Part shown: positions 50,803 to 60,000 of the stretch, one piece after another
Numbering within the stretch: the first letter of the stretch is position 1
Layout of the letters: every line of letters begins with the position of its first letter
From: an uncultured Eubacteriales bacterium
GTDB taxonomy: Bacteria; Bacillota; Clostridia; Lachnospirales; Lachnospiraceae
Assembly (NCBI GenBank): GCA_900319795.1
Contig: ONPU01000003.1
Coordinates: 99,924 to 163,923 of the forward strand
Reading direction: 5' to 3'
DNA: 64,000 nt
The notes under the pieces: generated by a model
Seen by the model: the letters and a program-made list of their open reading frames with translations, nothing else
The model's database searches: none
What the model was told of the DNA's origin: nothing
Translations under genes and position numbers: made by a program

Positions 50803-51830
50803 GGAAACAGGTGATGGTCCTTGTGGATTCGGAAGAGGGCTACGCGGAACGCTTTAAGGAATATGTGAACAGGACAAAGACGGCTCCGTACCAGCTGCGC
50901 GCGTTTTCGGATCCCGGCCTTATGAATGTATATTTCGAGACGCATCGGGCGGAAGTGCTTCTGATTTCGGAGGCGGATTACGGGAAAGAAAAACTGAAGG
51001 CGGAGGTCCCTGTCCGGATTCTGCTTTCTGACCGTTCCGGGGTTAGAGGCGGGGATGAACTGCCCACCATACGAAAGTATCAGCCCGTTTCCGCGATTCT
51101 GAAGGAAGTGGAGCGGATTGTTGGGGAGAGCATAAAACAGACGGCGGAGAAAAAGGGAGACATCTGGAAGCCTCCCTCTAAAACAATCGGTGTGTTTTCG
51201 CCGGCGGGACGGTGCGGCAAGACGACATTTGCCATGGCTCTGGCCCTGAAGCTGGGTACAAGGAGAGCCGTTCTCTATATGAATACGGATTCCTATTCCG
51301 GCCTTCAAAAGCTCGCGGGATTTCATTTTCATCAGTATTTTGACGATCTGGCTTATCATCTCTTAAGCGGAAGCCCGGGGCTTCAATCCGTCTTACAGGC
51401 GGCTGTCATCGAGAGTGCCGGGATCTCTGTGCTCCCTCCGGCAAGAGAGCCTTCCGTGTATCTTGAGATCAGCAATGCGCTGTGGCAGAAGCTCATGAGA
51501 ACGGTCAGGGAAGAGTCCCAGTACGAGATCATTGTGCTCGATATGGGAACCATGCCGCTTTTCTATCCCTCTTTACTGGATGAATGTGATCTGCTGTATA
51601 TGCCGGCCGCGGAAGACGCGCATTCTGCCCGGATAATTGCTGAATATCTGGAAAGACTGAAGGAACGGGATCCGGAGCTTCTGTCTGGCATCCGAACCGT
51701 TTCCGCGAAGGAGATTTTCGGAGAGGAGATGAACCCGGGTGACGAGGAGGACTGGCTTCGGTTTGTCACCGGCGGACCGCCGGCACTTCTGGCGGAAAAG
51801 GTGATCAGGGAGGAAGATTTATGGACGTAG
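50799..51830 (+). CDS. tadZ: TadZ/CpaE-like ATPase
   Basis: A 343-residue protein with a degenerate receiver-like N-terminal domain (about residues 1-115) and a MinD/ParA-type ATPase domain. The P-loop is SPAGRCGKTTFA near residue 133-144. TadZ proteins localise the Tad secretion machine to a cell pole. Place between the peptidase and the secretion ATPase, with overlaps at both ends (4 and 10 bases), supports the assignment. Low sequence similarity is usual in this family. Confidence 0.85.
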   Translation: MRKQVMVLVDSEEGYAERFKEYVNRTKTAPYQLRAFSDPGLMNVYFETHRAEVLLISEADYGKEKLKAEVPVRILLSDRSGVRGGDELPTIRKYQPVSAILKEVERIVGESIKQTAEKKGDIWKPPSKTIGVFSPAGRCGKTTFAMALALKLGTRRAVLYMNTDSYSGLQKLAGFHFHQYFDDLAYHLLSGSPGLQSVLQAAVIESAGISVLPPAREPSVYLEISNALWQKLMRTVREESQYEIIVLDMGTMPLFYPSLLDECDLLYMPAAEDAHSARIIAEYLERLKERDPELLSGIRTVSAKEIFGEEMNPGDEEDWLRFVTGGPPALLAEKVIREEDLWT

Positions 51831-53065
51831 GAAAATGTTTTGAGAAGCTGCACAGGGTCCTGATGGACAGCCTGGATTCGGGATCCGATACAAATGATGC
51901 CGAAATCCGGAAAATGATCGACGCCCTGATCCTTAAGGATGAGGATGTGAAAAAGCTGTCTCTGGAAGAACGGGTCAGGCTCGGCAGGGACCTCTTCAGC
52001 TCCGTCAGAAGGCTGGATGTGCTCCAGGAGCTGATTGACGACAAGAGCGTAACGGAGATTATGGTCAATGGGCCTCATACCATTTTTATCGAGAGGAACG
52101 GACGAATCTGCCGGTCGGAGAGGACATTTGCCACAAGGGAGAAGCTGGAAGACGTGATCCAGCAGATCGCCGGCCGATGCAACAGAGTGGTTAATGAGCG
52201 CAGTCCGATTGTAGACGCCCGGCTCGAGGACGGCAGCCGTGTCAACGCTGTCATCGCACCCGTGGCACTGAACGGGCCTATCCTGACGATTAGGCAGTTT
52301 CCGGAAGAGGCCATTACGATGGAGCGTCTGGTACGGTCCGGCTCCCTTACGGAAGAAGCGGCCGTATTTCTGAGGACGCTGTCCGCCGCCGGTTATTCGA
52401 TGATTATCGGAGGCGGCACTTCGGCGGGGAAGACGACATTTCTCAACGCGCTGTCCAACTATATTCCGAAAGAGGAACGGATTATCACGATTGAGGACAA
52501 TGCCGAGCTTCAGATTCAGGGCGTTCCGAATCTGGTCCGCCTTGAGGCGAAACAGGCCAACAGCGAGGGCCTAAGTGAAGTGACGATCAGGGATCTGATC
52601 AAGTCCGCCCTTCGCATGCGCCCCGACAGGATTATCGTCGGAGAGGTGAGATCCGGGGAGGCAATCGACATGCTGCAGGCGATGAACACGGGGCATGACG
52701 GGAGCCTCTGTACGATCCACTGCAATTCCTGCGAGGACGCCGTATCGAGGCTGGAAACAATGAGTATCATGGGCTATCCTTTACCTCTCCCGGCGATCAG
52801 GCGGCAGATAGCGTCGGGCGTCGACCTGATCATTCATCTCGGCCGTCTGAAAGACCGTACAAGGAGGGTCCTGGAAATCTCCGAGACGGACGGAATGTCA
52901 GGCGGAGAACTGGTTCTTCGGAAGCTGTTCGAATGGGATGATGAGGCCGGAACACTCAGAAAACTGAGGGAACTGAAGAACAGGAGGAAACTTGTAAGAT
53001 GGCAGACGTTCATGGAGGAAAACGGATCCGCTACGGGCAGTATAAGCCCCGTTTTGCAGAGCTGA
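51821..53065 (+). CDS. tadA: TadA/CpaF secretion ATPase
   Basis: A 414-residue member of the secretion ATPase superfamily. Walker A is GGTSAGKTTF, the Asp box TIEDNAEL follows, and Walker B/His region appears as RIIVGEVRSGEA and GHDGSLCTIHCNS. An N-terminal domain of about 100 residues includes MVNGPHTIFIERNGR, typical of CpaF. The hexamer powers both assembly and, in some systems, retraction of Tad pili. AGGGAGGA precedes the ATG within the end of tadZ. Confidence 0.95.
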   Translation: MDVGKCFEKLHRVLMDSLDSGSDTNDAEIRKMIDALILKDEDVKKLSLEERVRLGRDLFSSVRRLDVLQELIDDKSVTEIMVNGPHTIFIERNGRICRSERTFATREKLEDVIQQIAGRCNRVVNERSPIVDARLEDGSRVNAVIAPVALNGPILTIRQFPEEAITMERLVRSGSLTEEAAVFLRTLSAAGYSMIIGGGTSAGKTTFLNALSNYIPKEERIITIEDNAELQIQGVPNLVRLEAKQANSEGLSEVTIRDLIKSALRMRPDRIIVGEVRSGEAIDMLQAMNTGHDGSLCTIHCNSCEDAVSRLETMSIMGYPLPLPAIRRQIASGVDLIIHLGRLKDRTRRVLEISETDGMSGGELVLRKLFEWDDEAGTLRKLRELKNRRKLVRWQTFMEENGSATGSISPVLQS

Positions 53066-53763
53066 GCCTCTGGGTCCTCATTTACACGGCCGCCTCGCTC
53101 GGGATCGGCTGGCTGTTTTTCGGGAATTTCCCCTGGGGGATTCTGTTCCTGCCGGGAATTGTTGTGTGGGTACGATCCATGAAGAAGAGATGTTCCGAGA
53201 TGAGAAAGAAGCAGCTTGCCGGGGAATTCCGGGACGCGCTGGAGCTGCTTTCGCTGTCACTGAAAGCAGGCTATTCCGTGGAAAGCGCTTTCAAAGAGAC
53301 TGCCGTGGAGCTGGAAAAGCTCCACGGGCCGGATGCCGACGTGACGCGGGAGTTTTTGAGAATTCGGCGGCAGCTGAACTGTCAGATCCCTATAGAAACG
53401 CTGCTCGAGGACTTCGCGGCGCGTTCGGACCTGGAGGATATCCGCAATTTTTCGGCTGTATTTTCCGCCGCCAAAAGACTCGGAGGCGATCTTCCGGCGA
53501 TCATTCGGACAGCCGCGGAAACCATAGGCGGAAGAATCGAAGTGGAAAAAGAAATTGAAAATGTTCTGGCCGCCAAGAAATTTGAACAGAAGATCATGGC
53601 CGTCATGCCATGCGCGATTATTCTATACATGAGACTCGGTTCGCCCGGTTTTCTGGATGTGCTGTACGCGAGCACGATCGGCCATCTTGTGATGGCGTGT
53701 GCTCTGGCCGTATACGCGGGAGCCGTTTTCTGGGGAATGCGGATTGTCCGCATCGAAGTCTGA
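52999..53763 (+). CDS. tadB: TadB-like pilus assembly membrane protein
   Basis: A 254-residue protein with two hydrophobic spans near residues 25-55 and at the end, enclosing a GspF-type cytoplasmic helical domain (ELLSLSLKAGYSVESAFKET). TadB and TadC together form the inner-membrane platform on which TadA acts. The start, ATG 52999, overlaps tadA by 67 bases but has AGGAGG eleven bases ahead; no later start would keep the first span. The unusual overlap suggests tight coupling. Confidence 0.88.
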   Translation: MADVHGGKRIRYGQYKPRFAELSLWVLIYTAASLGIGWLFFGNFPWGILFLPGIVVWVRSMKKRCSEMRKKQLAGEFRDALELLSLSLKAGYSVESAFKETAVELEKLHGPDADVTREFLRIRRQLNCQIPIETLLEDFAARSDLEDIRNFSAVFSAAKRLGGDLPAIIRTAAETIGGRIEVEKEIENVLAAKKFEQKIMAVMPCAIILYMRLGSPGFLDVLYASTIGHLVMACALAVYAGAVFWGMRIVRIEV

Positions 53764-53787
53764 TCCGGTATGGGAAAGGAGGTAGTC

Positions 53788-55158
53788 ATGTCCGCTTTTT
53801 CGGGAATTGCGGTTTACATTCCGTTTCTGATTGTCCTGGCCGGGTTTGCCGTGCTCTTTATATGCGCGAGGGGCCTTTTCGGAAAAGCTTCCGAATTTCT
53901 TCTGAAGCGTGTTCCTATGGCCGGTTCAACCATAGATGAGAACACACTGAAGACCGTCCTTTTGATCGTCTTTACGGCGGATCTTCTCGCAATGCTTCTC
54001 ACCTGGAACCGGATGGACAGCGATACGGCCGCGAAGGGATTTCTCATTCGTGAAGATTACGGCGGAAGCAGCCAGAGCGCTCAGCTGATCGCCGAGTCCG
54101 AAGGAGAAAAACACCGGATTGAGCTGGAAATACCGGCCAGGGCTCTGAGCGCGGAGGAGAAAGAGCGATGTTTCCGGGAAGCGGAAGAGAAGCTTCCCGA
54201 ACTTCTCTTTGGCAGTGATGAGGGACAGAACGGGAAGGAGTTTGTCATCCGCGAAGATCTGGCTCTCCCTCAAAAAATTCCGGACAATCCGGTCCGTCTG
54301 TACTGGACGACGGACAGACCGGAAATTCTCGACTGGGACGGCCATATCTGTACGGGAAAAGTGGAGATCAGCCCTTCTGACGCGGAAAAGGTTGTGCTGA
54401 CCGCGGAACTTACGCTCGATGACGAAATCCGCGAACGCGATTTTCCGTTGAAGGTCTTTCCCCGCCTTCTTACGGCTGAAGAGGCAGCCGAGATGGAACT
54501 GCGCGATGAAATCGAACATGAGCATTTGAACGAGGAGAAGGTCTATCTGCCCTCCGAAGCCGGAGGACGGCAGATCCGCTGGAGCACCGCGGGCGGCGGC
54601 AGCGGGATTTCGGTTCTCTTTCTCGGAGCCGTTGCGGCCGTTCTCTATGTCTACAGCGGAATCAGGAAAAAGCAGGAAATGGAGGAAGCGAAAGAAGAGG
54701 GAATGGAGCTGGACTATCCCGGAATCGTGAGCAAACTGGTTTTGCTTCTGACTGCGGGGATGAGCCTTAGAAGCGCATTCAGAAGGATCTGTTCCGACTA
54801 TCTGGAGTCGTTGAAAAAGGGCGGAAGGATCAGGCCCGGATACGAGGAACTGCTTATTACCACGCGGGAAATGGAGCGGGGAATACCGGAAGCCGAGGCA
54901 TACGACCGGCTCGGCAGGAGAAGTTCCCTTCAGTCCTACAGGACATTTTCCACGCTTCTCGTCCAGAACCTGACAAAAGGGGGCAATGAGATGTACCGCA
55001 TGCTGGAAGCGGAGGCGCAGGAGGCATTTGAAAACAGGAAAAAGCAGGCGGCCGTGCTCGGAGAAAAAGCCGGCACGAAGCTCCTCTTCCCGATGCTCCT
55101 TATGCTGGGCGTGGTAATGGGGATACTGGTTGTGCCGGCATTTTTCGCGTTTCTCTGA
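53788..55158 (+). CDS. tadC: TadC-like platform protein with an inserted outer-side Ig-like region
   Basis: A 456-residue protein, far longer than the roughly 280-320 of usual TadC. Spans near residues 5-25 and 50-68 are followed by about 180 residues with no membrane segment; this part includes LPQKIPDNPVRLYWTTDRPE and GHICTGKVEISPSDAEKVVL, a pattern like the atrophied bacterial Ig domains of Firmicutes. A span near residue 275 then leads to the GspF-type domain (LLLTAGMSLRSAFRRICSDY) and two last spans. I infer that the extra domain faces outside and may touch the pilus. ATG 53788 follows AAAGGAGGTAGTC. Confidence 0.82.
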   Translation: MSAFSGIAVYIPFLIVLAGFAVLFICARGLFGKASEFLLKRVPMAGSTIDENTLKTVLLIVFTADLLAMLLTWNRMDSDTAAKGFLIREDYGGSSQSAQLIAESEGEKHRIELEIPARALSAEEKERCFREAEEKLPELLFGSDEGQNGKEFVIREDLALPQKIPDNPVRLYWTTDRPEILDWDGHICTGKVEISPSDAEKVVLTAELTLDDEIRERDFPLKVFPRLLTAEEAAEMELRDEIEHEHLNEEKVYLPSEAGGRQIRWSTAGGGSGISVLFLGAVAAVLYVYSGIRKKQEMEEAKEEGMELDYPGIVSKLVLLLTAGMSLRSAFRRICSDYLESLKKGGRIRPGYEELLITTREMERGIPEAEAYDRLGRRSSLQSYRTFSTLLVQNLTKGGNEMYRMLEAEAQEAFENRKKQAAVLGEKAGTKLLFPMLLMLGVVMGILVVPAFFAFL

Positions 55159-55160
55159 AA

Positions 55161-55208
55161 ATGAGATCCATATTTGCCGAAGAGGAGTCAGGCTCAGTCG
55201 AGGTGGAC
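55161..55208 (+). pseudogene. N-terminal stub of a lost Tad-locus gene (TadE/pilin-like?)
   Basis: Two bases after tadC an ATG opens MRSIFAEEESGSVEVD, which resembles the charged lead plus GSVxVE motif that begins TadE-like pseudopilins. The hydrophobic helix that should follow is absent: from about base 55194 the DNA is the 3' end of the opposed radical-SAM gene. No ribosome site is clear. I read it as the start of a deleted pilin-type gene; chance is possible. Confidence 0.35.
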
Positions 55209-56135
55209 ATTTCCGTCAAATTCCGGAATAAAGCTCTCTTTGGCGGAGGAGCCTTCCTGAATGAAGGCGTTGCTGATGCCAAGCGACAGGGCGTGGTCGA
55301 TCAGACGGCGGTATTCCCTGGCCGTAACCTTCCGCGAAAGGAGCGGATCCGGGACGCTCTTCCGGACGGGCGTGTACTGGCTTAAAAGACTGATATAAAG
55401 CCGGTCGCCGTATTCCTGCCAAAGGTACGTCACGATTTCCTCAGCTTCCTTTACATGCCCGGGAAGCAGCAGAACCCTGACAATGACGCCTTTTCGCATC
55501 ATTCCGTCGCTGTCAAAGGAAAGGTCGCTCTGGCTCATCATTTCCCTTAACGCCTCTTTTGCCGCATCAGGGTAATCCGGCGCTTTGGAATAGGCCGCGG
55601 CAGTTTCGGGACGCATATAGCGGAAATCCGTCAGCCAGATATCAACAAGGCCCTTCAGGTGACGGAGGGAATCGGCGCGTTCATAGCCGCTGGTATTATA
55701 GACCACGGGGATACGGAGTCCTCGTTCCCTGGCGATTGCAAGCGACTCCGCGACCTGGGGAAGAAAGTGGGAGGCGGTCACAAGATTGATATTGTGCGCG
55801 CCGTTTTGCTCCAGAAGAAGATAGTCTTCGGCAAGGGCGTGACTGTCCTTGACAATACAGCGGCCAAGGTCCGCGCCGCCGCCTTCCATTACCTGTTCCG
55901 GGATGATTCTGCCGTTCTGGCAATAGACACAGCCTAAGGAACATCCGGCGAAGAAAACGGTTCCGGATCCATTTTGGCCGGAAAGGCAGGGTTCTTCCCA
56001 ATGGTGCAAAGAGACTCTGGCTGCTGAAGCCTCCGCGGGCATGCCGCAGAAACCCCGCTCGCCCTTCAGGCGGTTTACGCCGCACATGCGGGGGCAGAGC
56101 GCACAGTGTTCGTATAGTCTTTCCAAATCTGTCAT
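55194..56135 (-). CDS. Radical SAM protein, PflX / PFL-activase-like
   Basis: A 313-residue radical SAM enzyme. The cluster motif CxxxCxxC is Cys65, Cys69 and Cys72 (CSLGCVYC). An N-terminal extra set, Cys11, Cys14, Cys18 and Cys30, is typical of the PflX subgroup and could bind another metal. These proteins resemble pyruvate formate-lyase activating enzymes but their substrate is unknown. It is transcribed leftward and its stop overlaps the stub at the end of the Tad locus. No terminator separates it from tadC. Confidence 0.87.
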   Translation of the reverse strand: MTDLERLYEHCALCPRMCGVNRLKGERGFCGMPAEASAARVSLHHWEEPCLSGQNGSGTVFFAGCSLGCVYCQNGRIIPEQVMEGGGADLGRCIVKDSHALAEDYLLLEQNGAHNINLVTASHFLPQVAESLAIARERGLRIPVVYNTSGYERADSLRHLKGLVDIWLTDFRYMRPETAAAYSKAPDYPDAAKEALREMMSQSDLSFDSDGMMRKGVIVRVLLLPGHVKEAEEIVTYLWQEYGDRLYISLLSQYTPVRKSVPDPLLSRKVTAREYRRLIDHALSLGISNAFIQEGSSAKESFIPEFDGNVHLD

Positions 56136-56244
56136 AGTATTTATAGAATACCATATTATTGTTTTTTGAAAAGAATTGTGAGAAAATTATTCAGTATACC
56201 GGCAGCAATTAATACTTTTCGGATTCAAGAAAGAAGGAAGCATT

Positions 56245-58833
56245 ATGGCAGGAAGACCCGGCGGCACTAATCGGAAAGTGACTGGAAAAGCCAAGGATAT
56301 CGCAAAACACGGCTCGGGACTCGGAACCGGTCCGGTCGGTTCGACCGGCGGCATGAGCGGACACAATGTGTCTCACGGCAGTTCGGGAGGTTCCGGCGGC
56401 GGAAAGCGTTCCGGAGGAGGGATGAATCCTCTGGTTCTTATTGTCGTTATCGTGATCGCTCTCATGGGCGGCGGCGGTGGCTTAAGCGGCCTTCTCGGCG
56501 GCGGCTCTTCGGATGATTATCCGCAGGTCAGTTCCTCCGGCACCGGATACAGTCAGAGCAGCGGAAGCAGCTCTTCCGTCTTTGATAACGGAAATACCGG
56601 AAGCACTGCAGGGACCAACGCCGGTACAGGCAGCAGCGTAAGCAGCAATACCGGTTCCGGCAGCAGCACAAGCAGCAGCACCGGCTCCGGCAGCAGCTCT
56701 GCAGGAAGCTCTCAGGACTTTTCGAGTTACGGCGCCCTGGCCTCTCTGTTTGGCGGCTCCTATTCCGCGGCTGACGGTTCCGCGTCCGCCAGTACTTCGG
56801 ATGTCAATACTTCCGTCGCAGGCAATGCACGTGCGAAGAGAACCCAAATCCTCGGCGGCAACCGGGATTCGGTCACGATCATGGTCTACATGTGCGGAAC
56901 GGATCTGGAGTCCAGAAGCGGAATGGCGACCTCGGACCTTCAGGAAATGATCAATTCCGGTGTCAGCAATATCAATCTGCTCGTATATACGGGCGGCTGC
57001 AAGAGATGGCAGAACAATGTGGTATCGAGCTCCGTCAACCAGATCTACCAGGTTCAGGACGGAGGCTTAAAGCTCCTCGTCAAGGACGCGGGAAGGGGTT
57101 CAATGACGGATCCTTCCACGCTGGCTTCCTTCATCGCGTTCGGCGCGAAGAACTTCCCTGCCAACAGGATGAATCTGATCTTCTGGGACCATGGCGGCGG
57201 ATCCGTGAGCGGCTACGGCTATGACGAGAAACAGGGATCCGGCTCGATGACGCTGGCCGGCATTAACAAAGCCCTGAATGCCGCTGGGGTGACATTTGAC
57301 TTTATCGGTTTTGACACCTGCCTTATGGCCACTGCGGAAAATGCCCTCATGCTGGACAAGTACGCGGACTATATGATCGCGTCGGAAGAGACGGAACCGG
57401 GCGTCGGCTGGTATTATACGGACTGGCTGAAGAGATATTCCGCCAACACCTCCATGCCGACCGTGGAGATCGGGAAAAACATCGTGGATGATTTTGTCCG
57501 CGTATGCGCGAGCCGCTGCCGCGGGCAGGAGACGACGCTGTCGGTCATCGACCTGGCTGAGTTCTCCGCGACCGTTCCCGATCAGCTGAAAGGCTTTTCG
57601 GAGTCCGTGACGAATCTGATTTCCGATAAGCAGTATACGGTTGTCTCTACAGCCAGAAACCGTGCCAAGGAGTTTGCTCCGAGCGCTCGGATCGATCAGG
57701 TGGATCTGATTGACCTGGCGGAGAAGATGGGAACTCCCGAAGGACAGAAACTCTCCGCAGCACTTCGCGGCGCGGTCAAGTACAACAAGATCAACAACAT
57801 TACCAACGCGTACGGCGTGTCCATCTATTTCCCGTACAGGAGCGCTTCCAAGGTGGACAGCGCGTGCAGCACTTACAACGCGATCGGAATGGATTCTTCC
57901 TACAGTGACGCGATTAAGGCATTTGCTTCACTGCAGATGTCCGGTCAGGCAGCCGCGGGCGGCACGCTGTCGCCTCTGGGATCACTGCTCGGATATCCCT
58001 TTGGAGGAAGCAGCGAGAGCAGCAGCTATAACAGCTACAACAGCGATTACAGTACCGATGCTTTGGGGTCTCTTCTCGGGTCCCTGCTCGGCGGAGGAGA
58101 CTTCGGGGGAATTTCGGGACTGGACGCTTACAATACGGGATTCTTCTCCGGAAGAGCACTCGGGGACGCGGAGACGGCGGAATACATTTCCGAGAACCAT
58201 CTGGACGCGGATCAGCTGATCTGGACCGAAGAGAACGGAGAGTACAGGCTTCAGCTTACGGATCAGCAGTGGGAATACATTTACAATATTGATAAGGATA
58301 TTTTCCTGGATGACGGGGAAGGCTATATCGAACTCGGCCTCGATGCCCTCTATGACCTGGACGACAGCGGCGCCGTGATTGCCAATACGGATAAGGCGTG
58401 GATGTCCATCGACGATCAGGTGGTTCCGTTCTACCGCGAGTACTCCGTCTATGGAGATGAGAGTGTCACCACTTACGGCTATATTCCAGTACTGCTGAAC
58501 GGTGAGCGGGCGGAGCTCCTTGTGGTGATCGACGATGAGTCGCCTTACGGCAGAGTGACCGGAGCCCGCAGCGTCTATCTGAACGGCGAAACGGATACGG
58601 TCGCCAAGAACATGACCGGGCTTTCGGCGGGAGACAGGATCCAGCCGGTCTGCGACTATTACACGTATGACGGTCAGTATCAGGACAGCTACGCGCTCGG
58701 CGATGAGCTGGTCTGGTCCGATGATCTTCAGTTCGGTTATTCCGAATTCTCTGATCAGGGAGCCGTGAAGATCACCTACTGCATCACGGACCTCTATCAG
58801 AACAGGTTCTGGACGCCGACGATTGCCGCCTGA
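56245..58833 (+). CDS. Membrane-anchored clostripain-family (C11) cysteine protease
   Basis: An 862-residue protein. A Gly/Ser-rich cytoplasmic lead (1-60), one membrane span (about 60-80), a low-complexity Ser/Gly/Thr linker (about 85-200) and the C11 catalytic domain follow. The catalytic pair is His316 (FWDHGGGS) and Cys359 (FDTCLMAT). A further 400 residues include a second Ser/Tyr-rich insert near 585-620 and a beta-rich end. Clostripain-like enzymes cut after Arg or Lys; the region NARAKRTQILGG just ahead of the domain could be a self-processing site. Its role at the cell surface is unknown. ATG follows AAGAAGGAAGC. Confidence 0.9.
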   Translation: MAGRPGGTNRKVTGKAKDIAKHGSGLGTGPVGSTGGMSGHNVSHGSSGGSGGGKRSGGGMNPLVLIVVIVIALMGGGGGLSGLLGGGSSDDYPQVSSSGTGYSQSSGSSSSVFDNGNTGSTAGTNAGTGSSVSSNTGSGSSTSSSTGSGSSSAGSSQDFSSYGALASLFGGSYSAADGSASASTSDVNTSVAGNARAKRTQILGGNRDSVTIMVYMCGTDLESRSGMATSDLQEMINSGVSNINLLVYTGGCKRWQNNVVSSSVNQIYQVQDGGLKLLVKDAGRGSMTDPSTLASFIAFGAKNFPANRMNLIFWDHGGGSVSGYGYDEKQGSGSMTLAGINKALNAAGVTFDFIGFDTCLMATAENALMLDKYADYMIASEETEPGVGWYYTDWLKRYSANTSMPTVEIGKNIVDDFVRVCASRCRGQETTLSVIDLAEFSATVPDQLKGFSESVTNLISDKQYTVVSTARNRAKEFAPSARIDQVDLIDLAEKMGTPEGQKLSAALRGAVKYNKINNITNAYGVSIYFPYRSASKVDSACSTYNAIGMDSSYSDAIKAFASLQMSGQAAAGGTLSPLGSLLGYPFGGSSESSSYNSYNSDYSTDALGSLLGSLLGGGDFGGISGLDAYNTGFFSGRALGDAETAEYISENHLDADQLIWTEENGEYRLQLTDQQWEYIYNIDKDIFLDDGEGYIELGLDALYDLDDSGAVIANTDKAWMSIDDQVVPFYREYSVYGDESVTTYGYIPVLLNGERAELLVVIDDESPYGRVTGARSVYLNGETDTVAKNMTGLSAGDRIQPVCDYYTYDGQYQDSYALGDELVWSDDLQFGYSEFSDQGAVKITYCITDLYQNRFWTPTIAA

Positions 58834-58857
58834 CAGACGGAAGATTTGAACACAAAA

Positions 58858-58889
58858 AGAAGCGCTGGTTTTTCAGCGCTTCTTTTTTA
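58858..58889. terminator. Bidirectional terminator between the C11 protease and pilT
   Basis: Arms 58858-58867 and 58874-58883 pair perfectly around six bases, with six T on the right and five A on the left, so it can end both converging units. Confidence 0.92.
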
Positions 58890-58929
58890 TGGGTAAGTCA
58901 GACACTATGGCTTTGTCAAAGGGGTTCTT

Positions 58930-59982
58930 TCAGATCAGTCGGCGTGTCAGCAGTTCCGGATTTGAGGCATGGACAATGGCCGTGTCCTTCGTGATTGTCC
59001 CTTCCTTGTAAAGCTTCAGCAGATAGTTGTCCATGGAGATCATCTGCTGGCCGGAAGACTGGATGAAGCCGTCGATCTGATAGACCTTGTTCTCGCGGAT
59101 CATGTTCCGGATGGCCGGATTGACGACCATGATTTCAAAGGCGGGCACCACTTTTCCGTCTTTTGTGGGCACAAGCTGCTGGGATACTACCGCGTTGAGA
59201 ACCGTGGAGAGCTGCACCGCGATCTGGTGCTGCTGTTCCGCCGGGAAGACGTCGATGATGCGGTTGATCGTACTGGCCGCTCCGATCGTATGCAGCGTGG
59301 AGAACAGCAGATGGCCGGTTTCGGCTGCCGTCATGGCGACGGAGATCGTCTCGTAGTCGCGCATTTCCCCGAGGAGAATGACGTCGGGGCTCTGTCTTAA
59401 GGCCGCGCGAAGGGCGGTGACGTAGCTCATGGTATCATTTTCAATCTCACGCTGAGAGACGATACTGGCTTTATGGGAATGCAGATACTCGATCGGATCT
59501 TCCAGGGTGATGATATGTGAGTTTCTGTTTCTGTTGATATTATCGATCATACAGGCCAGCGTCGTCGATTTTCCGGAGCCGGCGGGACCTGTGACCAGGG
59601 TCATGCCCTTGGTTTCGTTGCCCAGTCCGATGATGGATTCCGGAATGCCGAGGGCGTAGGGATCCGGCAGGTCAAAGGAGATAATACGGATCACCGCCGA
59701 GAGTGAACCGCGCTGCTTATAGGCGCTTACACGAAAGCGGGAGAGACCGCCGACGGTAAAGGAAAAGTCGTCGTCGCCTTTTGTCAGAAGAGTCGTCAGG
59801 TCCCGGTTGGACGCGAGCTCGTAGATTTCATGGACGAGCTTTTCCGTATCCGGAGGCATGAGCTTTTCTTCGGAAGCAGTCAAAATCACACCGTTTCTGC
59901 GAATAGAAAGGCCGTGTCCCGCGATGATAAAGATATCGGAAGCTTTGTCCGATACAGCCTTCTGAAGAATATCTTGGACCAT
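58930..59982 (-). CDS. pilT: PilT-type pilus ATPase
   Basis: A 350-residue secretion ATPase. Walker A GPAGSGKST lies near residue 140, the Asp box reads TLEDPIEYLHSHK, Walker B VILLGEMRD, and the late motif AIRNMIRE is nearly the AIRNLIRE box that marks PilT and is needed for retraction. It has PilT length, without the long N-terminal domain of PilB. It is last in a minus-strand unit of pilus-like genes. As the only ATPase of the unit it might drive both extension and retraction, or a PilB may be encoded elsewhere. Confidence 0.93.
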   Translation of the reverse strand: MVQDILQKAVSDKASDIFIIAGHGLSIRRNGVILTASEEKLMPPDTEKLVHEIYELASNRDLTTLLTKGDDDFSFTVGGLSRFRVSAYKQRGSLSAVIRIISFDLPDPYALGIPESIIGLGNETKGMTLVTGPAGSGKSTTLACMIDNINRNRNSHIITLEDPIEYLHSHKASIVSQREIENDTMSYVTALRAALRQSPDVILLGEMRDYETISVAMTAAETGHLLFSTLHTIGAASTINRIIDVFPAEQQHQIAVQLSTVLNAVVSQQLVPTKDGKVVPAFEIMVVNPAIRNMIRENKVYQIDGFIQSSGQQMISMDNYLLKLYKEGTITKDTAIVHASNPELLTRRLI

Positions 59983-60000
59983 TCTTTTACTCCTTCAAGA

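Noticed and set aside
56500-56720. Repetitive Ser/Gly codons in the C11 protease gene, considered as a CRISPR or tandem repeat
   Set aside because: The repeats are irregular, in frame and encode a low-complexity linker; there are no spacers of fixed length.
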